A stretch of DNA of 64,000 nucleotides from Chitinophagaceae bacterium. Its GTDB lineage: Bacteria > Bacteroidota > Bacteroidia > Chitinophagales > Chitinophagaceae. The notes beneath the pieces were generated by a model. That model was not told the DNA's origin. It made no database searches and was given only the letters and a program-made list of their open reading frames with translations. Made by a program: the position numbers and the translations under genes. Below, piece after piece: positions 1-8,174 of the stretch. The stretch spans positions 1-64,000 of the forward strand of contig JAFKGR010000004.1 in the NCBI GenBank assembly GCA_017307735.1, given 5' to 3'. Each line of letters begins with the position of its first letter. The first letter of the stretch is position 1.

Positions 1-135
1 TATACAAAAGGACATATTCCCTGGAAAATAATTTACACTGAAGAACACGAGAATTGGGTTTCAGGCCGGAAAAGAGAAAAATACTTAAAATCCACAGCAG
101 GAAAGAATTGGTTGAGAAGTCAGGGAATACTGTAG
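1..135 (+). CDS. GIY-YIG nuclease-like protein, C-terminal part (cut by window edge)
   Basis: The reading frame is open from the first base to a TAG at 133-135. It encodes the last 44 residues of a small GIY-YIG protein. It is nearly identical to the end of the next gene: positions 352-486 differ from 1-135 at only three bases. The preserved part includes the conserved R-K-R-E-K-Y-L-K segment that carries the catalytic Glu of the GIY-YIG fold. The N-terminal half, with the two Tyr-Gly motifs, lies outside the window. A palindrome and a terminator follow at once. The copy looks intact as far as it can be seen. Confidence 0.85.
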   Translation, partial: YTKGHIPWKIIYTEEHENWVSGRKREKYLKSTAGKNWLRSQGIL

Positions 136-147
136 GACAGGGATCAC

Positions 148-186
148 GGATTCCCTGCCTGACTGCGTCAAGCAGGCAGGGAATCC
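148..186. repeat. Perfect 14-bp inverted repeat, 11-nt spacer
   Basis: GGATTCCCTGCCTG at 148-161 is the exact reverse complement of 173-186. It lies between the stop codon of the first GIY-YIG copy and its terminator. After the second copy only the right-hand portion remains (about 488-499). The two copies differ by exactly 39 bp, which is the distance between two CAGGG direct repeats at 138-142 and 177-181. This fits a deletion or expansion between short repeats. It resembles a REP-type palindrome, but no family assignment is possible here. Confidence 0.7.
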
Positions 187-212
187 CGTACGTGCTACAA
201 AAAATCAGAATG

Positions 213-239
213 CCCTGAAGAGATCAGGGTATTTTTTTT
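213..239 (+). terminator. Rho-independent terminator of first GIY-YIG copy
   Basis: CCCTGA (213-218) pairs with TCAGGG (224-229) around a 5-nt loop, followed by a run of eight T (232-239). It ends only 4 nt before the ATG of the second copy, so the two copies are separately terminated. Confidence 0.8.
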
Positions 240-243
240 ACCA

Positions 244-486
244 ATGGTCAGTGTATATGTTTTACGGAGTTTGAAAGATCAAGCCACATATGTTGGGATG
301 GCTACGGATGCAAATAAAAGACTGGACGAACATAATGCCGGAAGGAATCGATATACAAAAGGACATATTCCCTGGAAAATAATTTACACTGAAGAACACG
401 AGAATTGGGTTTCAGGCCGGAAAAGAGAAAAATACTTAAAATCTACGGCAGGAAAGAATTGGTTAAGAAGTCAGGGAATACTGTAG
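244..486 (+). CDS. GIY-YIG nuclease-superfamily protein (80 aa)
   Basis: This is a small stand-alone GIY-YIG domain protein. The N-terminus carries V-Y-V-L (the GIY position, residues 4-7) and Y-V-G (the YIG position, residues 16-18). It continues with the helix containing K-R-L-D-E-H-N and the C-terminal R-K-R-E-K-Y-L-K segment with the presumed metal-binding Glu. The usual stand-alone length is about 80-100 aa, so it is complete. Family members are UvrC- or Slx1-like endonuclease folds; the substrate of these small versions is unknown. It is the second member of a recent tandem duplication. No clear Shine-Dalgarno or TAnnTTTG box separates it from the preceding terminator, so its promoter is unclear. 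Confidence 0.85.
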   Translation: MVSVYVLRSLKDQATYVGMATDANKRLDEHNAGRNRYTKGHIPWKIIYTEEHENWVSGRKREKYLKSTAGKNWLRSQGIL

Positions 487-524
487 GGCAGGGAATCCCG
501 TACGTGCTACAAAAAATCAGAATG

Positions 525-550
525 CCCTGAAGAGATCAGGGTATTTTTTT
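525..550 (+). terminator. Rho-independent terminator of second GIY-YIG copy
   Basis: This is the same hairpin as after copy one: CCCTGA at 525-530, TCAGGG at 536-541, then a T-run at 544-550. The flanking sequence from about 488 to 549 is identical to 176-238. Confidence 0.8.
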
Positions 551-660
551 GCCTGTGATAGATTTGAGATCCTAATCATTTATGGTGAAGTGGCAATAAA
601 AAAATATTTTTGATTCCACATTCTCATTTTCAAAATTAAAAGGATTCCTCCTGCATCGTT

Positions 661-1602
661 ATGAAACTTTCCATTCTGTTCGCTATCATTTTTGCCGGCA
701 TTTCTTCACTTGGATTTTCACAACAGGAAAATCTCCTGAAAGGGTTTGCACAAAAGAAAAGCTTTAATGATTCCCTCAAACAGATTATTAAGGACTGTAA
801 ACTCGACAGCAGTTTCAATGTGGGAGAGGATGGAATGGAACAGGTTTCCTTTGCGGTAATTGATCTGAACAGGAAAAAACCTCTGATCGGCGGAGTGAAT
901 ATGGAAAACTTTATTTACCCGGCATCAGTTTACAAAATGTATGTGGCAATGGAAATTCTCAAACAGGTTTCAGAAGGAAAATATTCTTTGTATGCTCCGT
1001 ATATCGTTCACTCGCCAAATGATGTGGATAAATCTTCTGAGATTGCATGGGACCCGCGTCCGCTACTCAGAGACGGAGATACGGTCACAATTGATTATTT
1101 GCTGGATTTAATGATTACACGAAGTGATAATTCTGCTGCCAATTGCCTGATTGATGTGGCCGGAAGAAAAAATATCAATCGAACAATGCATGAAAACGGT
1201 TGGTATGGCAGTGAAGTGACAAGAAAATTCTTAAGCAGAAAATTTGAAGATCCCGGATATGACACCGTTCGGGGCACCCAGACCAATGCACTGCATGCCG
1301 CATTATTTATGTATAAAATTCAGAAGGATGATTTGGTCAATGAATGGGTAAGCCGCCAGTTAAAAGTTTTGCTTGGGCGGCAATTGGATACAACCAAATT
1401 AGCAACAGGTCTCCCGCGCAATGCTATGTTTTATCATAAAACAGGTTGGTGGAATTATTATACAAACGATGTGGGAATTGTGATAGACCCCAAGAACAAA
1501 TTCATTATATCTCTTTTTACCCCTGTTCCTGAAGAAAGGGCCAGAGCGAGAATGAAAGAAGTCGCCGGGAAGGTTTACAGCCTGCTTCTGAAAAGATATT
1601 AA
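661..1602 (+). CDS. Class A beta-lactamase-like serine hydrolase (secreted)
   Basis: This is a 313-aa protein with a signal peptide (residues 1 to about 20, ending G-F-S-Q-Q). The penicillin-binding/beta-lactamase motifs are in order: S-V-Y-K at 89-92 (nucleophile and general base), S-D-N at 155-157, and K-T-G at 260-262. Family knowledge places it in the beta-lactamase2/class A-like hydrolases, which act in the periplasm on beta-lactams or peptidoglycan peptides. The omega-loop Glu-x-x-Leu-Asn signature of true class A enzymes is not obvious; Glu196 is a possible equivalent. Whether it hydrolyses beta-lactams is therefore open. The gene is monocistronic and converges on the operon at 1633-2752. 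Confidence 0.8.
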   Translation: MKLSILFAIIFAGISSLGFSQQENLLKGFAQKKSFNDSLKQIIKDCKLDSSFNVGEDGMEQVSFAVIDLNRKKPLIGGVNMENFIYPASVYKMYVAMEILKQVSEGKYSLYAPYIVHSPNDVDKSSEIAWDPRPLLRDGDTVTIDYLLDLMITRSDNSAANCLIDVAGRKNINRTMHENGWYGSEVTRKFLSRKFEDPGYDTVRGTQTNALHAALFMYKIQKDDLVNEWVSRQLKVLLGRQLDTTKLATGLPRNAMFYHKTGWWNYYTNDVGIVIDPKNKFIISLFTPVPEERARARMKEVAGKVYSLLLKRY

Positions 1603-1632
1603 GGTACCTCTTTTGCCAGGGCACAAAATGAT

Positions 1633-2022
1633 TTATGATGAAGGTGCTGCTTTCCTGTCATCTCTTTGTTCTCTTTTTCTTTTGACAATAAACCGTGCCA
1701 CCCCCAATTTTACGGCGGCTTTGAGCGCTTTTCTCCATAGGCCGGTGGTATGGCCGGTTAAAAATCTGCTTCCCACATATCCTGCACCTGCACCCAAAAC
1801 CAATTTGAATAGTTGATTCCTGATTAAAGTCGAATCCTTTATTCCGATAAGCGTACTTCTGACAATATTCCCCGGCTTGAACTGTGTCGTTACCTGATGA
1901 AATTGAAGCTGAAGCTCCCTTTCCTGCAATCGTCTTTTCTGTTCCAGGTTTTCAATGGCACTTTCCAATTCAGAAGCATTGGCAACTTTAATTAATTTTT
2001 CTGATGCACTTTCCTTTTCCAT
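1633..2022 (-). CDS. Conserved hypothetical helical protein
   Basis: This 129-aa protein is not assignable to a named family by eye. Residues 15-50 form an amphipathic, Glu/Gln/Lys-rich helix suggestive of a coiled coil. A weakly hydrophobic Gly/Ala segment follows at about 73-90, and the C-terminus is very basic (K-R-K-R-E). It is the last gene of a minus-strand operon after a YtxH-type protein and a holin-like membrane protein, 17 bp from the latter. That context suggests an envelope-associated or general stress role (inference). I cannot assign a biochemical function. Confidence 0.7.
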   Translation of the reverse strand: MEKESASEKLIKVANASELESAIENLEQKRRLQERELQLQFHQVTTQFKPGNIVRSTLIGIKDSTLIRNQLFKLVLGAGAGYVGSRFLTGHTTGLWRKALKAAVKLGVARFIVKRKREQRDDRKAAPSS

Positions 2023-2039
2023 TAATATTTGTTCACTTT

Positions 2040-2387
2040 TTAATCAATCAGATTTTTGATCAGCCAATTTCTGAAAGGGAGGTTTAAAAGAGATTTCCTC
2101 AGTGCATAAAAAACAAGCCCGGCAATGATGTATATTCCGGCAACCATAAAGAAACCGTAATATGTTTCACCCAATAAATGCCCGAGGTAGAGTGCAAATC
2201 CGACTGATAAAAAGAGGATTACAAGAAATAATATTCCTCCGAGAAATAAAAAGGTGAGAGTGGATGAATAAATAGCAGATGCCCTCTTAATTGATTTCAA
2301 TTTCAACAGGTCAATCCTCGTATTGACGTAATCTCTCGTTTTATAAAATAAATCTTCTACGGAAGTACTTTCAGTATCTGCTCCCAT
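2040..2387 (-). CDS. Phage holin family-like small membrane protein
   Basis: This is a 115-aa protein. It has an N-terminal helix (residues 8-32) followed by two membrane segments at about 40-68 and 76-97 and a short basic C-terminus. The layout matches the 'phage holin family' (actinobacteriophage holin superfamily III-like) proteins. These are chromosomal in Bacteroidota and usually sit next to YtxH genes, as here. No phage genes surround it, so a lysis role is unlikely and an envelope-stress role more plausible (inference). It is the middle gene of a three-gene operon. Confidence 0.7.
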   Translation of the reverse strand: MGADTESTSVEDLFYKTRDYVNTRIDLLKLKSIKRASAIYSSTLTFLFLGGILFLVILFLSVGFALYLGHLLGETYYGFFMVAGIYIIAGLVFYALRKSLLNLPFRNWLIKNLID

Positions 2388-2431
2388 TTTTGTTGTAATT
2401 TTTTACCGGGCTTATTAAATATTCATTATTT

Positions 2432-2752
2432 TCAGGAACGTACCGGACGCGGATTTCTGATATCATTTCTCATTTCATTGGCCTTGTTTCTTGCCTCGTC
2501 AACGATATCCATTCCTGTATTTTTCCCTTCATGTACCAGCCCTGTCAGTTTTTCTTTGGCAGCATCGTATTTTTCAGCAACACTGTCAGTGAATTTGTGA
2601 TACTTGTCTTTTACACTTCCTGCAAGATCGCTCCCTTTTTCAGCGATTTTCCTTCTTGTTTCCGTGCCTTTGTCAGGGGCAAATAAAATCCCCAAAATTG
2701 CACCTGCGGCTGCGCCGGCAATGATGCCTGCTATTAATTTTCCGTTGCTCAT
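2432..2752 (-). CDS. YtxH domain-containing protein
   Basis: This 106-aa protein starts with a Gly/Ala-rich membrane segment (residues 6-26, I-A-G-I-I-A-G-A-A-A-G-A) followed by L-F-A-P-D-K-G-T-E-T-R, the hallmark of YtxH proteins. The rest is a Lys/Glu/Asp-rich amphipathic helix, as in this general stress family. It is the first gene of the minus-strand operon and is followed by the holin-like gene 44 bp downstream. No clear -7 box was found upstream. Confidence 0.85.
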   Translation of the reverse strand: MSNGKLIAGIIAGAAAGAILGILFAPDKGTETRRKIAEKGSDLAGSVKDKYHKFTDSVAEKYDAAKEKLTGLVHEGKNTGMDIVDEARNKANEMRNDIRNPRPVRS

Positions 2753-3351
2753 AAATTTAATTTTTTAGTTTATCAATGATGTTTCTTTCACTTCTAAAAC
2801 AATAAAATATTTTGCCAACTTTTTTATGATGCGAATTACCACCGTTTCTTTTGGGTATTCGATGGATGTAATTTACGAAGTAGTATGAAAATCATCCTGA
2901 CTTTATTACTAAAAATTACTTTAAAATATATTCAGGCAGAGGTGGCGGAAGGCTGGCCAGCAATCAATAACAAATATAACTGAACAAATATGTGAGTCCC
3001 CATGCATGGCTTTCTTTAAATGGAGGAAAAGTAAAAGCCATTTTAAATTCAATCTTTTTTTAACAAAATCCTTCTGCCGTTATATTGAGGGAATAAAACA
3101 ATTTTGCCAAGAATAAATTTATATTCATCTGAAAACTACTTCTTACTTTTAAGCAAATCCGCAATGGAAGAATGTGCAGGGGAAGTTTGGCCGTATTTCA
3201 GTTTCTTCCGGATTGGATTTGTGAAAATAATTACAGGGAATTGCCTTTCAGGTGTATTGAAGAAGGATTGTCAGAATGTATAATCTTTAAACCTCTTTTT
3301 CAACAGGCATGGATTGGTATTAAAAGGAAGTTCCTTAAAATTTAATGACGT
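2753..3351. other. 599-bp intergenic region, divergent
   Basis: This region separates the minus-strand YtxH operon from the plus-strand histidine kinase and must hold both promoters. It is AT-rich. I see no open frame with recognisable coding character and no RNA fold I can name. The only notable short element is a 10-bp perfect palindrome, GCTGGCCAGC, at 2952-2961. No exact TAnnTTTG box could be tied to either flanking start. Confidence 0.6.
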
Positions 3352-4779
3352 ATGAAGGGGCAAACCTTAGAGAAAAAATTTGCAAATCGCGTAAGGATAG
3401 GTTTTTTAGCTGCATTTGTGTTGTTGCTTGTGAGCAACGCACTTTCATTTATTTCCACGCAAAAAGTCAGCCAGCAGGCAGCATGGGTGGATCATACCAA
3501 CCTGGTGATTCACGATTTGGATAATCTGGCATCTTTTATCACCAAGGCAGAATCTGCAATAAGAGGTTATCTGATCGACAGGAATAAAGAACATCTGATG
3601 GTGTTTAATAAAAGTGTAAAAGAAGTGGACAGTGTCACCGACCTCATAGAAAAAGCCACCACTGATAATCCTTTGCAACAGCGTGAAATGGATTCACTCA
3701 AAAAAGTGATTGGAAGTATGTTATTTTCCATTCAGAACCGGCTGAACAACTTCAGGGAAGATTCAAAACTCACTCCTGAAATTATTAGTGAAAATGAACA
3801 GAGGGAAAGAATGATGGTGGATATTGGAGCCAGGATTCAGCGAATACAGGAAAATGAGAGAGAATCATGGAGCCAGCGTTCTGAAAATATTTCCGAATAT
3901 TCTTCTCTCATTAAATACCTGAGCCTTGTTTCTATGCTGGTGGCGATTGTACTTACGCTTTATTCGGTCACCGTTTTTAACAAGGAAAACAAAGCCCGCC
4001 AGGAGGCAGACAAACAAACTGATTTATTTAAAATGCAATTGGAAAGCAGGGTAAATCAATTGGCTGAACTGAATACCGAACTGATTGAATTGAGGAGCCT
4101 TGAAAAATATTCTTCCACCGGGCGTATTGCCAGGACGATTGCACATGAAGTCAGAAATCCATTGACAAATATCAATCTTGCACTGGAACAACTGAGATCA
4201 GACTATCCGGCCGCAGACGAAGGCGCAGATATGTTTTTTGATATGATTAAAAGAAATTCGGAAAGAATAAACAAACTGGTATCTGATTTATTGAATTCTA
4301 CCCGGTTAACGGAATTGAAAAAATCTCCGGTGAACATAAATGACCTTTTGAATGACTGTATTTCGGATGCACAAGACAGGATTCGACTGGAACATATCCA
4401 GGTCATAAAAAATTTTGACAAGCATATTTGTCCAATTCAACTCGATGTGGAAAGAATCAAAATTGCCTTTCTCAATTTTATTGTGAATGCAGTAGAAGCA
4501 ATGAAAGAGGGCGGGACGCTGGCGGTGGAAACATCTGTGGAAAGAAACAAATGCCATATTAAAATTTCAGATACCGGCAACGGAATGAGCAAAGAACAGA
4601 TGGGAAGGCTATTTGAACCCTTTTTTACTACCAAAGCAAAAGGAACCGGCCTCGGACTGGCCAATGCACAAAATATAATCATTAGCCATAATGGAAGCAT
4701 TAAAGTAGAAAGTGAAGAAGGGAAAGGCACTACGTTTCATATCTTTTTTGATGTTCCCGAAAAAGTAGCTGCCGCATGA
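3352..4779 (+). CDS. Sensor histidine kinase with CHASE3-like sensor
   Basis: This 475-aa membrane kinase has TM1 at about 16-34, an extracytoplasmic helical region at 35-187 resembling CHASE3, and TM2 at 188-209. A coiled coil (215-250) follows. The HisKA box contains His265 in A-H-E-V-R-N-P-L. The ATPase domain has an N-box around Asn379, a G1 motif D-T-G-N-G at 407-411, and G-T-G-L-G-L at 431-436. It should autophosphorylate on His265 and pass phosphate to the sigma-54 response regulator encoded 216 bp downstream, as in NtrB/AtoS-type pairs. The ligand cannot be inferred. Confidence 0.9.
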   Translation: MKGQTLEKKFANRVRIGFLAAFVLLLVSNALSFISTQKVSQQAAWVDHTNLVIHDLDNLASFITKAESAIRGYLIDRNKEHLMVFNKSVKEVDSVTDLIEKATTDNPLQQREMDSLKKVIGSMLFSIQNRLNNFREDSKLTPEIISENEQRERMMVDIGARIQRIQENERESWSQRSENISEYSSLIKYLSLVSMLVAIVLTLYSVTVFNKENKARQEADKQTDLFKMQLESRVNQLAELNTELIELRSLEKYSSTGRIARTIAHEVRNPLTNINLALEQLRSDYPAADEGADMFFDMIKRNSERINKLVSDLLNSTRLTELKKSPVNINDLLNDCISDAQDRIRLEHIQVIKNFDKHICPIQLDVERIKIAFLNFIVNAVEAMKEGGTLAVETSVERNKCHIKISDTGNGMSKEQMGRLFEPFFTTKAKGTGLGLANAQNIIISHNGSIKVESEEGKGTTFHIFFDVPEKVAAA

Positions 4780-4964
4780 TTCTTTTGTGGAAGTATGAGC
4801 CCGGGCTTTCAAAAATTATGTAAAATTTCAACTTTTTTAATCTTAAAAAATCGCTTTGGTATAAACGTAACTCTTACCTGAAGTGGATTCAAATGGCTTC
4901 AACGTGAATGGGAACAGATAAGGTATCGAATAACTGGCAGGAAGCAAAAACAGTTGAATTGTGT

Positions 4965-4972
4965 TAAATTTG
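4965..4972 (+). promoter_or_regulatory. Bacteroidota -7 box (TAAATTTG) for the sigma-54 regulator gene
   Basis: This is an exact match to TAnnTTTG, 23 nt before the ATG at 4996. It lies inside the longer frame that could start at 4954, which is why the downstream ATG is preferred. A clear -33 TTTG is not seen. Confidence 0.5.
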
Positions 4973-4995
4973 CATTCCTCGAATTTGTTAGTACA

Positions 4996-6432
4996 ATGAA
5001 TTCTGATAAAAGAATACTGATTATAGACGACGATGTGGACATGTGCACTTTACTGAGCCGCTACCTTAATAAAAAAGGGTATGAAACGGATATGGCACAC
5101 AATGCAACCAAAGGTCTTGCAAAGTTTAATGAAGAACATTTTGACGTAGTACTCTGCGATTTCCGGCTGGGAGACAAAGATGGAAAAGATGTATTGCTTA
5201 AGGTGAAAGGAAATAAGCCGGGTACAGTGGTTATCATTTTTACAGGATACTCAGATATCAAAATCGCCGTAGATGTTATTAAACACGGGGCTTTTGATTA
5301 TATCACCAAACCCCTGATTCCCGATGAAGTTTTAAGTGTCATTGAAAAAGGTATTGCTGCGTCTGAAAAGAATGGAGCTAATTCCATAAAGGACAGTGAC
5401 CCTTCACCTGTCAACAAGGAACCAAGTGTGACCAATGTGCACCTCAATGAGGACTATCTGATGGGGGAAGATGAAAGCATTATAAAGGTTTTTAACCAGG
5501 TCGGCATTGTGGCAAAAACGAATTACAGTGTCATTCTTTATGGAGAAAGCGGTACAGGAAAAGAGGTTATCGCAAAAACCATTCATGAAAATAGTTTGCG
5601 CAAGAATGGCCCTTTCATTGCAATGGATTGCGGAACCCTTTCAAAAGAATTGGCAGGAAGTGAATTATTCGGACATGTGAAAGGCGCATTTACCGGCGCG
5701 GTGACAGACAAAGTCGGCCATTTTGAACTTGCAGACGGTGGAACCCTTTTTCTCGATGAAGTTGCCAACCTGAGCAGGGAAGTTCAGGCTTCGCTGTTGC
5801 GTGTGATTCAGGAAAGGAAGTTTAAGAGAATAGGAGGTACAAAGGAAAAAAATGTGGATGTAAGAATTATAGTGGCAAGCAATGAAAACCTTCAGGAAGC
5901 ATATCAGAAAGGGAGATTTAGGGAAGATTTATATCACAGGTTCAATGAATTTTCTATCCGGCTCCCGCCGCTGCGCGAGCGCAAAAGTGATGTATTGTTA
6001 TTTGCTGATTTTTTTCTCAAAAGGACAGACAGAGAAATCGGAAGGGATATTAAAGGATTTGAAGATGAAGTGTTGAGCATTTTTAAGAGGTATCCCTGGC
6101 CGGGGAACCTGCGGGAATTGAGAAATGTGGTTCGCCGGGCGGTATTGCTGACAAATGACGGATTGATAACATCCAAAGTGTTGCCATGGGAAATCACACA
6201 ATCCGTTTCTTACAAAGAGGTTCATAATACCATTCAGGAAGATACCCAGTCACAGACGGATGATTCGGAAATAAAAGAAATGGATTTGAAAGATGCAGCC
6301 GCCAAAGCGGAATATGAAACTATTATGAACGTTTTGAAAGAAGTTAATTACAATAAAACAAAGGCTGCCGAGATTTTAAAAATAGACCGCAAGACGCTGT
6401 ACAATAAGATGAAAATTTTCGAGTCGATGTAA
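4996..6432 (+). CDS. Sigma-54-dependent response regulator (NtrC/AtoC type)
   Basis: The protein has 478 aa from the ATG at 4996. A longer frame from 4954 would begin upstream of the -7 box and add a non-conserved leader. The receiver domain (about 5-118) has the acidic D-D-D patch and phosphoacceptor Asp55. A sigma-54 AAA+ domain follows, with Walker A G-E-S-G-T-G-K-E (183-190), the sigma-54 contact loop G-A-F-T-G-A (230-235), and Walker B L-F-L-D-E. A C-terminal Fis-type helix-turn-helix ends in D-R-K-T-L-Y-N-K-M. It is the partner of the upstream kinase and activates RpoN promoters elsewhere. No target promoter was identified in the window. Confidence 0.93.
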   Translation: MNSDKRILIIDDDVDMCTLLSRYLNKKGYETDMAHNATKGLAKFNEEHFDVVLCDFRLGDKDGKDVLLKVKGNKPGTVVIIFTGYSDIKIAVDVIKHGAFDYITKPLIPDEVLSVIEKGIAASEKNGANSIKDSDPSPVNKEPSVTNVHLNEDYLMGEDESIIKVFNQVGIVAKTNYSVILYGESGTGKEVIAKTIHENSLRKNGPFIAMDCGTLSKELAGSELFGHVKGAFTGAVTDKVGHFELADGGTLFLDEVANLSREVQASLLRVIQERKFKRIGGTKEKNVDVRIIVASNENLQEAYQKGRFREDLYHRFNEFSIRLPPLRERKSDVLLFADFFLKRTDREIGRDIKGFEDEVLSIFKRYPWPGNLRELRNVVRRAVLLTNDGLITSKVLPWEITQSVSYKEVHNTIQEDTQSQTDDSEIKEMDLKDAAAKAEYETIMNVLKEVNYNKTKAAEILKIDRKTLYNKMKIFESM

Positions 6433-6457
6433 TCATGTTTCGATTTAGTAATTTTTG

Positions 6458-6484
6458 CAGCCGGAATTTTTCCGGCTGTTTTTT
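6458..6484 (+). terminator. Rho-independent terminator after sigma-54 regulator
   Basis: CAGCCGGAA (58-66 of the 6400s) pairs perfectly with TTCCGGCTG (6470-6478) around a 3-nt loop, followed by TTTTTT. It ends the plus-strand two-component operon at its convergence with the barrel gene. Confidence 0.85.
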
Positions 6485-8147
6485 AATAATTGTAATCTCT
6501 TCTGGCAGTATTCAGCCTGATCCCAATATTAAAGTAAGTTGCATTGGGTTGATCAGTCTCTTTTCTAAAAAGAACGTTCCCTTCAATGAACAGATTTTCT
6601 TTTAATTCATAGCCCAGTGTGGCTGATGCATTGAGAACTTTTACTTTCCTTCCGCTACCCACAAAATATCCGAAATTGGCAGACCGGGTGGTGTAAAGTT
6701 CAGAAATAGTTCCCCCAAAATTTTGTCCCAGCGTATCTAATCCCTTGTAGTAATAAATAGCCCTGCCATCAATTCGGAGCCGGGGAAGTGGCTGATATCT
6801 GAATATGCCGGTGAATTCCTGAAAATTTGCACCCAAAGGATGGGCAAGAGGCAAATTGTAATGGTCGTAATTAGAAACAGAATCTGAATGGGTGTAGGTA
6901 AATGGCCTTACGCGATTGCTTTCAAATTGCAGATCCAGATTTTTAATATTGAAAGCATCGATATATTTCACACCTAACTGGTATCCGTATTTGTTGGCCC
7001 AAAAACCATTGTTCTTGAAAATTTCATTCAGCAGAAATTCGTCTAACAACAACTGCCCGTAAAATTGAAATCGTTTCATTGTGTTTATCTTGAAATCAAA
7101 TCCCGCAAATGCGTTGTCAGGGCTGCCGACTGTTCCTTCAATGTGACGCAGGAAAATAATAGGATTCAGGTATTCAAAATCAAACCTGTTTTTTCGTCCG
7201 AAGATTACACTTTCAAATAAACCGAGATTGAGCCAACGGGTTACATTGATGCTGAGATGATGCATTGCAGCGTATTTTCTGTCAAGTAACACATCTCCTT
7301 TTTTTGTAAAATCCGGCATCAGCTCCATGAAGAGATTCTGATAATTCAATTTCCATATTTTGGTGTTCAGTTTTAAAAACAGATAACTGTCGCCAAAATC
7401 ACTTAGAAATAAACTCCGGTATCCGTCACCAATAAAATTCTTGTCGTATCCAAATTGCACATCGATGTATTTGGTAACACCAAAAGTGAAATAACCCCTT
7501 CCATCGAAGTAATCATAGGCTGTTTTTTTAAACGGTTTATAAAAACCAACACCCGGGACACCACGGTGCGAGGTTACATAATCTTTGAAGAATTGGGGTC
7601 CCCGCTCCTGATTGTCTGTAATCGTGGTTGAGAAACCGATTTTGTTTGCAATTCTACCTCTAAGTGTGACACCTCTTCTGTTGTAAAAAAGAGATTGGGA
7701 TTCCCCCGATCCATTCCCTATTTGAAAATCAAAAACCGGGTTTACAGCCAGAAAGAAATCTTTTTGATCCACTTCAATCAGGTTGGCTTTGGTCGGATAG
7801 AAAGTATTCCATAGAGGATGTTTGCTTTCGAAAGAAGATTTGTCTCCCGTCACCCACTCAGAATTATCCATCAGCAATGAATGGATGTTGTGCAGGTCAA
7901 CCGGCGACAAATTCAGTTCCCCCATTTTATATAAACTGTCAGCTTTTTCTGCCGCTTCCACTGCCGCTTTGTTGCTGAAAGGTTTCAGTGTACTAAAATT
8001 TAGATTGCTATTTTTGTCCTGCTTTATCTCCAATCGATTTAGCAGTTCATAGCCTTTGCTGCCTTCAGGCAAATAAGTGGTTTGGCTGTAAAGATGTGAA
8101 GATAAACACATGCTTATACAGAGGATAGTGCCGGTAAAAATGCGCAT
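6483..8147 (-). CDS. Outer-membrane beta-barrel protein, RemB/Wzi-like
   Basis: This 554-aa protein has a signal peptide (1 to about 21, ending L-Y-S-Q). The body is rich in alternating aromatic/polar strands typical of outer-membrane barrels, and the C-terminus ends R-R-D-Y-N-Y. Segments such as V-F-D-F-Q-I-G-N-G, R-R-G-V-T-L-R-G and Y-D-K-N-F-I-G-D-G-Y-R resemble the capsule-assembly Wzi/RemB group. In Flavobacterium, RemB is a cell-surface gliding protein. The assignment is from pattern memory. It is convergent with the sigma-54 regulator and divergent from pyrC, with only 27 bp between start codons. Confidence 0.65.
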   Translation of the reverse strand: MRIFTGTILCISMCLSSHLYSQTTYLPEGSKGYELLNRLEIKQDKNSNLNFSTLKPFSNKAAVEAAEKADSLYKMGELNLSPVDLHNIHSLLMDNSEWVTGDKSSFESKHPLWNTFYPTKANLIEVDQKDFFLAVNPVFDFQIGNGSGESQSLFYNRRGVTLRGRIANKIGFSTTITDNQERGPQFFKDYVTSHRGVPGVGFYKPFKKTAYDYFDGRGYFTFGVTKYIDVQFGYDKNFIGDGYRSLFLSDFGDSYLFLKLNTKIWKLNYQNLFMELMPDFTKKGDVLLDRKYAAMHHLSINVTRWLNLGLFESVIFGRKNRFDFEYLNPIIFLRHIEGTVGSPDNAFAGFDFKINTMKRFQFYGQLLLDEFLLNEIFKNNGFWANKYGYQLGVKYIDAFNIKNLDLQFESNRVRPFTYTHSDSVSNYDHYNLPLAHPLGANFQEFTGIFRYQPLPRLRIDGRAIYYYKGLDTLGQNFGGTISELYTTRSANFGYFVGSGRKVKVLNASATLGYELKENLFIEGNVLFRKETDQPNATYFNIGIRLNTARRDYNY

Positions 8148-8174
8148 GTAAGAAAATTGTCAATAAAGGATACG

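Noticed and set aside
2040..2387. Holin-family label as evidence of a prophage
   Set aside because: There are no other phage genes. Such holin-like proteins next to YtxH are ordinary chromosomal genes in this phylum.
2952..2961. 10-bp palindrome GCTGGCCAGC as a regulatory site
   Set aside because: Too short to distinguish from chance in a 64-kb window and not placed relative to a recognised promoter.
4954..4995. Earlier start for the sigma-54 regulator
   Set aside because: The extra 14 residues would be encoded across the TAAATTTG promoter box. The receiver domain begins properly from the ATG at 4996.
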